This document shows positions 8,492 to 17,588 of a stretch of DNA of 43,884 bases, one piece after another. Below the pieces are notes generated by a model that made no database searches, was not told the DNA's origin, and was given only the letters and a program-made list of their open reading frames with translations. The stretch comes from Bacteroidaceae bacterium. GTDB taxonomy: Bacteria; Bacteroidota; Bacteroidia; Bacteroidales; Bacteroidaceae. A program made the translations under genes and the position numbers. The stretch lies in assembly GCA_900771425.1 (NCBI GenBank), contig CAAGNV010000057.1, positions 1 through 43,884 on the forward strand, in the 5' to 3' direction. Each line of letters opens with the position of its first letter. The stretch's first letter is position 1.

Positions 8492-9585
8492 GCCGCATAA
8501 AATACTTGATACTGCTATTCTTGGTCTGTGCCAGTGCCAGTGCTGACACGGTTACAGACTCCATCGACTCGACCGACACGGATGCCGTACGCCGTCCGTC
8601 GTTCTTTCGCAGGGTAGGGCAGCGCCTCATCAGTACAGCCGATGCTGTGACAGACTTCTTCATGGGGTGCGACACCGACTATGTCACTCCGCAACTCTAT
8701 GAGTTCACGGCACAGGCCGAATTGTCGTACTGGCACGACTATTACCGCATGAGTTCGACCGAAACAGGACAGACAACCCACATGACGCTTCAGTCGGGTA
8801 ACCCTCTCATAATCGGTGGATATGTCTATTGGAGCATACTCGGCTACGGATATTCTTCGTCGGTCGATGGCCTGGGTACGTCACGAGGCTCGCGTATGAC
8901 CAACCACCGCAATTCGTTTACGCTCAATACGGCACGCATCGTAGCCGAAATCTATACATTCAAATCGTCAGAGTCAGCCAATATCACCGACATTACCGGC
9001 ATCGACCTCCGACCCGAAGACCGCAAGTTCAGTGGGCTCAGCAGCCGCTGCTTCGGCATTGATGCCCAGTACATCTTTAACCACCGCCGTTACTCGTGGC
9101 CGGCTGCATTTGGTGAGAATGCCGTACAGCGCCGCAGCCAGGGTTCGTGGAAACTGGGGTTCTCTTACAATAACATTCGCGTAAACTTCAATTCCGACAT
9201 GCTCACGCCTCACATCGCGCAGAACATCGACTCCACGCTCCTGTTCAATCACGTCTCGTACCGTGACTATGCCATCAGCGTCGGGTATGGCTACAACTGG
9301 GCGTTCCGTCGTAACTGCATACTTGCCGTCAGCGTCATACCTTCGCTTGGATACCGCAAGACCGACATCACCGATGCCGACGACGACCACTCGGTACTGC
9401 GTCGGGTAAGTACCGACGTATTCTTCCGCACCAGCCTTTTCTGGAACAATACCAAGTACTTTACCGGTATTGTCATCGACCTGCATACATACAGTTACCG
9501 CCAGCGCAAGTTCGGGCTTACGAACACTTATGGTACGGTGAAGTACATACTCGGATTCAACTTCCTTAAGAAAAGGAAACATTAA
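8488..9585 (+). CDS. DUF4421 family protein, probable outer-membrane beta-barrel
   Basis: The 365-residue protein has a signal peptide (residues 1-19, LLFLVCASASA). A short linker with an FFRRVGQRLISTADAVTDFFMG helix follows, then a region of alternating hydrophobic and polar strands rich in Tyr, Phe and Asn. It ends in strands such as GTVKYILGFNF, as expected of a small beta-barrel. It resembles DUF4421 proteins of Bacteroidetes, whose role is unknown. It overlaps the oxidoreductase gene by 4 nt (ATGA), and its 3' end faces the 22-nt repeat array. Family assignment is by recall of sequence features. Confidence 0.75.
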   Translation: MSRIKYLILLFLVCASASADTVTDSIDSTDTDAVRRPSFFRRVGQRLISTADAVTDFFMGCDTDYVTPQLYEFTAQAELSYWHDYYRMSSTETGQTTHMTLQSGNPLIIGGYVYWSILGYGYSSSVDGLGTSRGSRMTNHRNSFTLNTARIVAEIYTFKSSESANITDITGIDLRPEDRKFSGLSSRCFGIDAQYIFNHRRYSWPAAFGENAVQRRSQGSWKLGFSYNNIRVNFNSDMLTPHIAQNIDSTLLFNHVSYRDYAISVGYGYNWAFRRNCILAVSVIPSLGYRKTDITDADDDHSVLRRVSTDVFFRTSLFWNNTKYFTGIVIDLHTYSYRQRKFGLTNTYGTVKYILGFNFLKKRKH

Positions 9586-9630
9586 TTACCCGTCAGTTAT
9601 TGGGGTGTTTTCACGTTTTATATTTTTACT

Positions 9631-9828
9631 GAAACAGTGAACTTTCTGTTCTGAAGCAGTGGCTTTTTACGTACGAAGCAGTGGCTCTTCGGGGTCGAAG
9701 ATACACTGCTTCGGGACTGAAGGTACACTGCTTCGAGGCCGAAGGTACACTACTTCGGGGTCGAAGGTACACTGCTTCGGTGCCGAAGGTACACTGCTTC
9801 TGATGCGAAAAGCCTTTGCTTATTTATG
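9631..9828. repeat. Array of 22-nt quasi-palindromic repeats
   Basis: Eight consecutive units of exactly 22 nt start with GAA at 9631, 9653, 9675, 9697, 9719, 9741, 9763 and 9785; a ninth, degenerate unit starts at 9807. Units 4-8 share a 16-nt core close to GAAGGTACACTGCTTC, followed by six variable bases (GGGACT, GAGGCC, GGGGTC, GGTGCC, TGATGC). Units 1-3 carry the inverse word (GAAGCAGTG against CACTGCTTC), so the left and right parts can pair. Each core also has GAAG and CTTC ends that can form short hairpins. The array fills the gap between the convergent DUF4421 and ampG-like genes. No protein is likely because 22 is not a multiple of three. Confidence 0.95.
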
Positions 9829-9846
9829 AGTCGTGCTGTGTATCGA

Positions 9847-11151
9847 TTACAGACGTCTGCGTACCAGAATTGTGACGAGTACAGTCGGAATGCAGCAGAT
9901 CATGACCATCCAGAAGAACAGTTCGTATCCGAGCCACTCCTGCAAGTAGCCTGCAACCATGCCTGGAAGCATCATGCTGAGGGCCATGAATGCAGTGCAG
10001 ATGGCATAGTGGCTTGTCTTGAACTCACCTTCTGCAAAGTGCATCATATAAAGCATGTATGCCGTGAAACCGAACCCATAGCCAAACTGCTCGATGGCAA
10101 TGCAGATGCTGATGACGACGATGCTTGTCGGTTGTGCGATGGCAAGGTAAACGAATGAAAGACAAGGAAGTGTCATGCAGGCAGCCATTGGCCAAAGCGA
10201 GCGTTTCAGCCCCCAACGCGCAGCCATGACTCCCCCGATGATTCCTCCGATGGTTAGGAAAAGGACTCCGATTGTGCCGTAAGCAATACCTACGGATTCG
10301 GTCGTCATGCCAAGTCCGCCTGTTGATGGGTCGGCTACGAGGAACGGAGTACAGAGTTTAAGTAGGAATGCCTCGGGCAGACGGTAAAGAAGCATGAATG
10401 TGATGGCGAGCCAAACCATTGGCTTGCGGAAGAATGTGGCGAACGATGCACCAAATTCCTTGACGATGTCTTTCGCCCCGTTCGATGCCTCACCACTAAG
10501 TCGTGGCTGGTCAGAGTCAGGACGTGGTACGATGAACACGTGGTAAAGACTTATGATGCAGAAGAGGGCGGCTGTGATGCCGAGCGTCAGTTGCCATGAG
10601 AGTGGAATGTCGTCGTAGGTAGTTTCTATGTATCCGGCTATTGCCACGAGTACTCCCTGACCGAAGATGTTGCTCAGACGATAGAAGGTACTTCTGATGC
10701 CAACGAACATGGCCTGCTGTTTCTGGTCAAGTCCCAGCATGTAGAATCCGTCGGCTGCAATGTCGTGTGTGGCACTGGCAAACGCAGTAATCACGAAGAA
10801 TATGAGGGTAAGCGTGAAAATGCTTATTGGCACGTTGCCTTTGGCAATCTCTTCTGCCGAAGGGTGGGGCAGGGTGAAGGTGAGCAGGAGGAATAATGCC
10901 GTCATGAGTATCTGCATGGTGACAACCCACCAACGTTTTGTCTTGAACAGGTCAACAAACGGACTCCAAAGCGGTTTTATTGTCCACGGCAAGTAGAGCA
11001 AACTGGTAAACAAAGCCATCTGACCGTTTGGTACGCCCATCTTTGCAAACATGAGGACGGAGATGTTGTTGACAATGAAGTAAGGAATTCCCTCGGCAAA
11101 GTACAATGTCGGAATCCACAACCAAGGGTTTTTGTTAGTACTGATGTTCAT
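9847..11151 (-). CDS. AmpG-like MFS permease (probable muropeptide transporter)
   Basis: This 434-residue polytopic membrane protein has about 12 hydrophobic segments. It opens with WLWIPTLYFAEGIPYFIVNNIS and continues with TSLLYLPWTIKPLWSPFVD, which is typical of AmpG/PAT-type major facilitators that import anhydro-muropeptides into the cytoplasm for recycling. ASATHDIAADGFYM (about 126-139) is the conserved loop of this group. The start overlaps the stop of the SpoIID-like gene by 4 nt (ATGA), so it is the last gene of the fusion enzyme - SpoIID - AmpG operon; this context supports a cell-wall role. Substrate is inferred from the family. Confidence 0.88.
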   Translation of the reverse strand: MNISTNKNPWLWIPTLYFAEGIPYFIVNNISVLMFAKMGVPNGQMALFTSLLYLPWTIKPLWSPFVDLFKTKRWWVVTMQILMTALFLLLTFTLPHPSAEEIAKGNVPISIFTLTLIFFVITAFASATHDIAADGFYMLGLDQKQQAMFVGIRSTFYRLSNIFGQGVLVAIAGYIETTYDDIPLSWQLTLGITAALFCIISLYHVFIVPRPDSDQPRLSGEASNGAKDIVKEFGASFATFFRKPMVWLAITFMLLYRLPEAFLLKLCTPFLVADPSTGGLGMTTESVGIAYGTIGVLFLTIGGIIGGVMAARWGLKRSLWPMAACMTLPCLSFVYLAIAQPTSIVVISICIAIEQFGYGFGFTAYMLYMMHFAEGEFKTSHYAICTAFMALSMMLPGMVAGYLQEWLGYELFFWMVMICCIPTVLVTILVRRRL

Positions 11152-12290
11152 GACTGTATTATGGTATTAATGTTTATGATTTCGGTATTAGGGTAGTAGA
11201 ATTGTAGTATTTCCTTGTATGAAAAGCCTTTGCTGCCCATTACGGCGGCACCGATTTGGCAGAGGCCGACGCCGTGTCCCCATCCCCGACCGTGCAGCGT
11301 AATGCCGTCGGGCGTCTGCTCAATGGTAAATGCAGACGACTTGAGGTGTGAATCTGACAATGCACGGCGTATGGCAAGTTCTTTCTCAACGATGTGTTCG
11401 CTTTGAGCTGTGGTGATTCTCAATCTCTTGATTCTGCCTGAACAACCATAGGCAACGGGCGTTAACTTGGGATGACTTCCTATTGGTATATTGATGTTCT
11501 TGTGAAGTAGAGCGTCCAGTTCTTCATTGCTGTAGTGAACGTCCCACTTGTAGAAGTCGGCAGTCTCAAGGTCATAGCTGTTCAGGACCTGCGATAGTAT
11601 TTCGCGGTCATTTGTGTTGCAGTAGGGGTCGTCCTTGCATACAAGGTATGGTTTGTCCTCGTCTTCCCAGCAAGTTGAGAACAACTCGGTCTTGCCTCCG
11701 CAGCATTTAGAGTAACGTGCGTCGCAGATTTCGCCGTCGTAAGTAAGGACTTCACCGATTGTTTCCCTGACTGCACGCTCTGCATTTGTGTTGGTTATTC
11801 GTCCAATACCTTGATAGCGTTGACAATGGTCGTCAGCGCAGACATCGTATAATGTATGGTGCGAATAGTTGAACATGCGTGCATAAGCCCAACTGCGCGA
11901 GATGACTGCATGTGACTTCAGAAATTGCAACGAGGCGTTGGCGTTCATCTCTGAGGAAATAACGCTTGTGAGATAGTCTTCGACGTCGATTACGTTAATT
12001 GCAGTAAGGCTCTCTCCGTTTACGATTATGCGCAGTGAACCGCGGAATGTCTGATCTTCGTGTCGTTGCCAGTGGAATTGAATGCCGATGGTAACATCGT
12101 GCAACGTAAACCTGGAATCGCTGTTGAGCGGAGCGAAGGACAGTTCGTCGTGAATCGAACCATTGAAGCAAATATGCCCATCAGCATATTCCGCAGTGTA
12201 TGTGGCATCAGGTGTACTGAAACCAAACAGCGTGAAAGTGATAGACTTGCCAGAGATGATGCCTATCGTAATAGGGCGAATTTGCTTCAT
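11148..12290 (-). CDS. SpoIID/LytB domain protein (peptidoglycan-acting)
   Basis: The core region INVIDVEDYLTSVISSEMN is followed by a helix LQFLKSHAVISRSWAY. It matches the SpoIID/LytB domain, whose Glu in SEM corresponds to the catalytic Glu of the SpoIID lytic transglycosylase. The C-terminal motif GRGWGHGVGLCQIGA is the family's second signature. A Cys-rich insert YSKCCGGKTELFSTCW is also present. I chose the ATG at 12290 (380 residues, MKQIRPITIG); an upstream in-frame ATG at 12359 would add 23 residues containing a short hydrophobic stretch and overlap the preceding gene by 11 nt. Which start is used decides whether the protein could be membrane-anchored. In non-sporulating Bacteroidetes this family occurs beside AmpG and MurNAc-recycling genes. 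Confidence 0.85.
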   Translation of the reverse strand: MKQIRPITIGIISGKSITFTLFGFSTPDATYTAEYADGHICFNGSIHDELSFAPLNSDSRFTLHDVTIGIQFHWQRHEDQTFRGSLRIIVNGESLTAINVIDVEDYLTSVISSEMNANASLQFLKSHAVISRSWAYARMFNYSHHTLYDVCADDHCQRYQGIGRITNTNAERAVRETIGEVLTYDGEICDARYSKCCGGKTELFSTCWEDEDKPYLVCKDDPYCNTNDREILSQVLNSYDLETADFYKWDVHYSNEELDALLHKNINIPIGSHPKLTPVAYGCSGRIKRLRITTAQSEHIVEKELAIRRALSDSHLKSSAFTIEQTPDGITLHGRGWGHGVGLCQIGAAVMGSKGFSYKEILQFYYPNTEIININTIIQS

Positions 12291-12348
12291 TGTCGTAGAA
12301 TAGTCATAGATTAAAACGAGGAAAGTGAACAGATAATTGAATGGATTG

Positions 12349-14586
12349 TTACTTGCCACATTCCTTAAGTATTGATGCGATGGCTTCTGGCGTGAGTCGT
12401 TGGAAGTCTTCGAGGCGTGGCGTGATGATGAGGCCGGCCATGTCGAGTGCTCCTAGGCTTACAAGGAATGACCCGTCGTCAGTGCCGTAGCAGTCTGGAC
12501 GGTGCTTGCTTCGAGGTATTACGACCGTAACAAATTCGTTGCCGTCTTTCCATGCAAGTATGTTTGTCTCGTCGTCTTCATACTTGGCAAACTGTGCTTC
12601 GCTCTCTTCGATAGAAGTGGCCCGTATGATGAAATGCTTTGATACGGGGTTGACTTCCATGAGAGGAACTGCCTGGAAGTGCATGTGGTCGGGGGCACTT
12701 GCACCGCAGTGAGGTCCGTTGTAAAATATCATCATACCCGGCATGAGGTCGGCTATGCTGAGCATGTCGGCATAATGTCCGTGAATCGTCTGCTGTTGAT
12801 GCTTGCGTGAAGCAATGGTGAAGTGCTTTGGCAGAATTGGGAAAGGATTGACCAACAACTCATAGCGACCGAGTACAGACTGACTGATCTGCTCTTCCGG
12901 ACGGTTCATCTGGCATAGAAAACAAGGTCTGTGACTGATGGTCTTGGCGTCAATCTTTGAACCAGTCGAAACCATTCGACTTGGGTTGAACTGTATCTTC
13001 AGCGATTTCCCTTCTACCTTTACCTCACGAACCTTGATGTTGGCAAGTTCCTTATATCGGCGTGCAGCCTCAGGCCATTTGGCAAGCTGGTTGGAATGGA
13101 AGGCACCAGCATCGACGAAAGGCTCGTTAATATGCTGGTTCATGCGTTGGCGTGCCTCAATTTCAATGGTTCGGAGCGAATCTTTGTAGTAATTATTGGC
13201 ATTGACCTTCTCCACGGAAAGTGCTGCATCGCTGTTCCCGTCCCAGCGACGGCACAGATATAGTTCTTCGTAAATACGTCCGATCTTGTACTGCCGTGAG
13301 AATGCCAGACCAAGTGCATAGTCTTCGCCGTAACTGGTGTTAGGGAAACCAACCTTGCGGAGCAGAGGCGTGAAGAAAGCACGTGGCGCACCGAGACCGT
13401 TGATTCTAAGTGCGTTGTTGCGTCCGTTTTCGTCAGTCCATTCGCGATGGTCGATTATTCCAGGCGGGAGTGTCTTCAGGTGGAAGTCACACATACGGTA
13501 GGAACCGATAACCATGGCACAGTGTTCCTTGCGGAACTTATCGACGATAATCTGTACGGTGTCAGGTCTTGAATAGAGGTCGTCGGAATCAAGTTGTATG
13601 GCAAAGCGTCCACAGCGTGAATCGTTTATTGCTATGTCCCAGCATCCGCCTATGCCTAAATCTGTACGTTGAGGGATGATGTGGACGACGCGTGGGTCGA
13701 AATTGGCGATTTTCTTTATTGCTTCAGTTGTTCCGTCGGTGGAGTGATTGTCAATGACAATGATATTGAAAGGGAAGTTTGTACGCTGCGACAGTGCCGA
13801 CATGATAGCGTCCTCGATGGTTTTCACGCGGTTGCGTACAGGGATGATGACCGTCGCCTCGTATTCGAACGAACCGTTTTCAATCGGAATGTCCGTTATT
13901 GCTTCGTCTGATATGTATGCTCCTATGCGCTTGAGATGCTCTGTGCATACTTGTTCCATCTCAATCTGTACGTCACGGTTGCGAGGATCCACATAGTCGA
14001 ACTGTTTTTCGCCGCTCTTGCGTACGTCCATCTCCTGCTCAGTATATAAGAATTCGTTGAGATAGAATATCTTGTCAATGCTTAGTGTCAGTTCATACAG
14101 TGCAGCGCTGTTCCATTGGTTGCTCTTGAATTGTTCTGCCCACGATTTGATGCAGTCAGTGCGGTAAAGGCGGAGGGAACCAAAGTCGAAGTCGTTGCGG
14201 ACGCTGCCTTTTTGGAACGGAATGACCTGATGACGTTCGGTCGTGCCGTTCTTCACTTCGTAACGGTCGCCATATACCATGCCGGCGTTGTTCAGTTCTG
14301 CAGTTCGGACCATTCGTTCGATGGCATGGTATCCGATGGCAAGAGGCGTGTATTTAGTATAAAGGAGTGAATAGTCGGCACGTGCCATCAGTGCTATTTG
14401 CTGCAATGTGGCACTGCTTTCGAGTTTGTCGATGAAGATGGTGCTGCATCCTTCTTGCTGAGTCAATGTGGACGATTTTGTCAGCAAGAATATATTCTTC
14501 ACGTAGGTTGACTGGCGCAGGTCGGCAATGATATCCTTTATTGAGGTCTCGTCAGCGTATGGAATGAAGCAATCAATGGTTTTCAT
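12349..14586 (-). CDS. Glycosyltransferase family 2 fused to a DUF4922 (HIT/GalT-like) domain
   Basis: This 745-residue protein has three parts. Residues 1-215 are a degenerate GT-A-like region. Residues 243-450 form a clear GT2 domain: ATVIIPVRNRVKTIEDAI, the IDNHSTDGT loop and the metal-binding DSDD at 333-336. Residues about 545-745 form a domain with CFLC (555-558) and DHMHFQ (633-638), the HxHxQ active-site pattern of galactose-1-phosphate uridylyltransferase, Ap4A phosphorylase and GDP-glucose phosphorylase relatives. The fusion suggests that nucleotide-sugar turnover and sugar transfer are linked, but no substrate is known to me. It heads the SpoIID-AmpG operon, so a sugar from cell-wall recycling is a reasonable guess. 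A strong hairpin (14605-14643) lies upstream. Confidence 0.8.
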   Translation of the reverse strand: MKTIDCFIPYADETSIKDIIADLRQSTYVKNIFLLTKSSTLTQQEGCSTIFIDKLESSATLQQIALMARADYSLLYTKYTPLAIGYHAIERMVRTAELNNAGMVYGDRYEVKNGTTERHQVIPFQKGSVRNDFDFGSLRLYRTDCIKSWAEQFKSNQWNSAALYELTLSIDKIFYLNEFLYTEQEMDVRKSGEKQFDYVDPRNRDVQIEMEQVCTEHLKRIGAYISDEAITDIPIENGSFEYEATVIIPVRNRVKTIEDAIMSALSQRTNFPFNIIVIDNHSTDGTTEAIKKIANFDPRVVHIIPQRTDLGIGGCWDIAINDSRCGRFAIQLDSDDLYSRPDTVQIIVDKFRKEHCAMVIGSYRMCDFHLKTLPPGIIDHREWTDENGRNNALRINGLGAPRAFFTPLLRKVGFPNTSYGEDYALGLAFSRQYKIGRIYEELYLCRRWDGNSDAALSVEKVNANNYYKDSLRTIEIEARQRMNQHINEPFVDAGAFHSNQLAKWPEAARRYKELANIKVREVKVEGKSLKIQFNPSRMVSTGSKIDAKTISHRPCFLCQMNRPEEQISQSVLGRYELLVNPFPILPKHFTIASRKHQQQTIHGHYADMLSIADLMPGMMIFYNGPHCGASAPDHMHFQAVPLMEVNPVSKHFIIRATSIEESEAQFAKYEDDETNILAWKDGNEFVTVVIPRSKHRPDCYGTDDGSFLVSLGALDMAGLIITPRLEDFQRLTPEAIASILKECGK

Positions 14587-14604
14587 TGTATGGTAAGATT
14601 ATTA

Positions 14605-14643
14605 CGACCAGAGCCCGACATGCTTGTGTCTGGACTCTGGTCG
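14605..14643 (-). terminator. Strong hairpin downstream of the malic enzyme gene
   Basis: CGACCAGAG (14605-14613) pairs perfectly with CTCTGGTCG (14635-14643), and further pairing is possible inside the loop. On the minus strand the hairpin follows the malic enzyme stop by 14 nt and is followed by TAATAATCTT rather than a full T run. It could be a terminator or an attenuator before the fusion gene. Confidence 0.6.
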
Positions 14644-14657
14644 CGTTATTGATGGAT

Positions 14658-16949
14658 TTATTTTATCTGGTTCTTTATCTTTTCAACGTATGCGTCGATT
14701 ACTGCTACGGCGGTGATGTTAACGACGTCGCGTACGCTGCTTTCGAAGTCTGTGAAGTGGATTGGCTTATTAAGTCCCATCTGAATAGGACCGATGATTT
14801 CAACATCAGGGTCGAGACACTGCAACATTCGGAACGCAGAACGTGCGCTGGTAAGACAAGGGAATACGAGTGTGTTGATTTTCTTTCCCTTGAGCGCGTT
14901 GAACGGATACTTCTCGTCGCGTTGCTTTTGGTTGAGTGCGACACCGATCTGCATTTCGCCGTCGGCTGCAAGCTCTGGGTAATTGGCGTGCAGTTCCTCT
15001 ACTGCCTTGCGCACTTTCAGCGCACTGGCGTCGGTGTCACTTCCGAAGTTTGAGTAACTGATCATGGCGATGTTAGGAGTTTCGTTGAAGAATCCTACTG
15101 TGTGAGCAGTCAGCCGGGCGATGTCAACCAGTTCGGTTGTCGATGGCGAGCGGTTGACTAACGTATCGCTGATGTAGTACTGACCTTTCGGCGAGTTGAT
15201 GATATGCATGGTTCCGAAGGTCTTATACCCTTCGCGTATGCCTATGACGTCCTTTGCCACCTTGATGGTATTGCTGTATTTGGTGAAGAGACCGGTGATG
15301 AATGCGTCGGCTTCGCCTGTCTCGACCATCATCATGCCGAAGTAGTTGCGCTCGAACATCTTGTCGTTTGCCTCTTCGTATGTATAGCCTTCGCGCTGGC
15401 GCTTCTCCGTAAGTATTCTTGCATAGCGTTCGCGGCGTTCTGCTTCGTTGTCGTGGCGCAGGTTCACTACTTCGATACCTTCGAGGCTGAGGTCGAGTTC
15501 CTTTGCCAGCTTGTATATGCGCTCGTCGTTGCCGAGCAGGATTGGCTGGCATATACCTTCGGCTTTTGCCTGGACTGCTGCCTTCATCATTGTCGGGTGA
15601 ATGCCTTCGGCAAATACTACGCGCTGAGGGTGCTTGCGTGCAGTGTCGTACAGCTTCTGTGTCATCTTTGTCTCTTGACCGAGGAGCTGACGTAGGTTCT
15701 TCTTGTATTCATCCCAGTCTGTTATTTGCTTGCGTGCAACTCCGCTCTCCATAGCAGCGCGTGCAACTGCAGAAGATACCTCTGTGATGAGTCGTGGATC
15801 GACAGGCTTTGGAATGAAGTATTCACGTCCGAATGTGAGGTTATTGACTTTATACACGTCGTTGACCACGTCTGGAACTGGTTGCTTTGCCAGGTCGGCG
15901 ATGGCAAGTACGGCTGCCATCTTCATCTCTTCGTTGATGGCTGTGGCATTTACGTCGAGTGCACCGCGGAAGATGTAAGGGAATCCGATGACGTTGTTTA
16001 TCTGGTTAGGGTAGTCGGTACGTCCGGTTGACATGAGTACGTCTGGGCGTGCTGCCATTGCTTCTTCGTATGTAATCTCTGGAGTAGGGTTGGCAAGGGC
16101 GAAGATGATAGGGTCCTTGGCCATTGTCTTGACCATGTCCTGACTGAGCACGTTACCTTTTGACAGACCGACGAAAACATCTGCGCCGTTGACTGCTTCG
16201 GCAAGTGTGTGTACGTCGGTACGGTCGGTCGCGAAGAATTTCTTTTGGTCGTTCAGTCCTGGACGGTCGTTTGTTATGACGCCTTTCGAATCGAGCATCA
16301 GTATGTTTTCCTTCTTGACTCCGAGGGCTATATAGAGTTTTGTGCATGATATGGCTGCTGCACCTGCACCATTGACCACGAGATGCACCTTGCTGATGTC
16401 CTTGCCGATGACTTCGAGGGCGTTCTTGAGTCCTGCGGCCGATATGATGGCTGTGCCGTGCTGGTCGTCGTGCATGACTGGTATGTCGAGGGTTTGCTTC
16501 AGTCGCTGTTCTATGTAGAAACACTCCGGAGCCTTTATGTCTTCGAGGTTGATGCCGCCGAAGGTAGGAGCGATGCGCTCAACTGCCTCGCAGAACTTCT
16601 CAGGGTCTTTTTCGTTGACTTCGATGTCGAACACGTCGATGCCTCCGTATATCTTGAAGAGCAGTCCCTTGCCCTCCATCACTGGCTTTCCGCTCACTGC
16701 ACCGATATCGCCGAGACCGAGTACTGCGGTTCCGTTGCTGATTACGGCAACGAGGTTTCCTTTGTCTGTATATCGGTATGCGTCGTCTGGATTGTTCTGA
16801 ATCTCAGTACATGGGAATGCCACGCCTGGGGAGTAGGCAAGGCTGAGGTCTGTCTGTGTACGGTAAGCCTTGGTTGGCTTCACTTCGATTTTGCCTGGGC
16901 GTCCACTCTCGTGGTATTCCAGTGCTGCTTCTTTTGAAATCTTAATCAT
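14658..16949 (-). CDS. maeB: Malic enzyme with C-terminal phosphotransacetylase-like domain (MaeB type)
   Basis: This enzyme oxidatively decarboxylates malate to pyruvate with NADP (or NAD). At 763 residues it has the long MaeB architecture. The malic enzyme N-domain includes LAYSPGVAFPC (38-48) and FGGINLEDIKAPECFYIE. The NAD-binding domain follows HDDQHGTA and includes VVNGAGAAAISC. From about residue 430 a phosphate acetyl/butyryltransferase-like domain starts at MTQKLYDTARKHPQRVVFAEG; it is usually regulatory (acetyl-CoA sensing) in MaeB proteins. It lies 39 bp downstream of the LuxR-type regulator and behind the YidE-type transporter, on one strand, suggesting joint control of C4-acid uptake and conversion to pyruvate. 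Cofactor preference cannot be read reliably. Confidence 0.95.
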   Translation of the reverse strand: MIKISKEAALEYHESGRPGKIEVKPTKAYRTQTDLSLAYSPGVAFPCTEIQNNPDDAYRYTDKGNLVAVISNGTAVLGLGDIGAVSGKPVMEGKGLLFKIYGGIDVFDIEVNEKDPEKFCEAVERIAPTFGGINLEDIKAPECFYIEQRLKQTLDIPVMHDDQHGTAIISAAGLKNALEVIGKDISKVHLVVNGAGAAAISCTKLYIALGVKKENILMLDSKGVITNDRPGLNDQKKFFATDRTDVHTLAEAVNGADVFVGLSKGNVLSQDMVKTMAKDPIIFALANPTPEITYEEAMAARPDVLMSTGRTDYPNQINNVIGFPYIFRGALDVNATAINEEMKMAAVLAIADLAKQPVPDVVNDVYKVNNLTFGREYFIPKPVDPRLITEVSSAVARAAMESGVARKQITDWDEYKKNLRQLLGQETKMTQKLYDTARKHPQRVVFAEGIHPTMMKAAVQAKAEGICQPILLGNDERIYKLAKELDLSLEGIEVVNLRHDNEAERRERYARILTEKRQREGYTYEEANDKMFERNYFGMMMVETGEADAFITGLFTKYSNTIKVAKDVIGIREGYKTFGTMHIINSPKGQYYISDTLVNRSPSTTELVDIARLTAHTVGFFNETPNIAMISYSNFGSDTDASALKVRKAVEELHANYPELAADGEMQIGVALNQKQRDEKYPFNALKGKKINTLVFPCLTSARSAFRMLQCLDPDVEIIGPIQMGLNKPIHFTDFESSVRDVVNITAVAVIDAYVEKIKNQIK

Positions 16950-16988
16950 AGTCTTTGTCTTGTTATGATTTGTATATTTTGCCGTGCT

Positions 16989-17588
16989 TTATAATTCTTC
17001 TATCTTGGCAAGTCCGTGCATGACGACATATATAATGATGTCGGCAAGCGAACGGGCATGAAGTTTGTCCATGATGTTCTTGCGATGTGAAATGACCGTG
17101 TTGAGGCTGATGCTAAGCCGTTCGGCTATTTCCTTGTTGATGTATCCTTTTGCGAGAAGTACTGCTACCTCGTTTTCACGCTGTGAAAGCAACTGAACCA
17201 TTTCTTCGCATGGAGCATGGTGTGGCAATTGGCTTATCTCGCTGCTCATTGCATGCTGCTGTCGGCCTTGGCTGTATAGGCTGAGGATGTCTTTGGTGAG
17301 ATGTTTCTCGCTCTGGCTTATGTTGAGGGTAAGCAATCCGGAAAGGCGTGGATGGTTGTTGCCATTGACAAGAACGATGGAGCGGTGCGGGTGTTCGATA
17401 AAGAACTGTGCATGCTCGAAGTATATGCCCGACGACACGAAGAAGTGGCGGAACCGCTCTGGATGACTGACGAGAAGTTCTTCGTATGATGGGAATACTG
17501 TGATTGCGGCTACTGGAATGATGTCTTCCAATATGTGCTGTAATCCCATGCAGGCAAGTGTGTTCGTGTCGATGATTGCTATTTCCAT
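16989..17588 (-). CDS. LuxR-family regulator with atypical receiver-like N-terminus
   Basis: The 199-residue protein ends in a LuxR/GerE helix-turn-helix (about 134-176: LSQRENEVAVLLAKG and NKEIAERLSISLNTVISHRK), the DNA-binding part of NarL/FixJ regulators. The first 110 residues have receiver-like alternation (MEIAIIDTNTLACMGLQHIL) but lack the acidic pair and a clear phospho-acceptor Asp, so phosphorylation is doubtful. The ATG follows directly on the TAA of the upstream YidE-type transporter gene with no spacer, indicating translational coupling. It probably regulates the neighbouring transporter and malic enzyme in response to an unknown signal; that role is inferred from position only. 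Confidence 0.85.
   Translation of the reverse strand: MEIAIIDTNTLACMGLQHILEDIIPVAAITVFPSYEELLVSHPERFRHFFVSSGIYFEHAQFFIEHPHRSIVLVNGNNHPRLSGLLTLNISQSEKHLTKDILSLYSQGRQQHAMSSEISQLPHHAPCEEMVQLLSQRENEVAVLLAKGYINKEIAERLSISLNTVISHRKNIMDKLHARSLADIIIYVVMHGLAKIEEL

Noticed and set aside
9631..9828. The 22-nt array as a CRISPR
   Set aside because: CRISPR repeats are longer and separated by unique spacers of 30 nt or so. Here the variable part is six bases and no cas gene is present.
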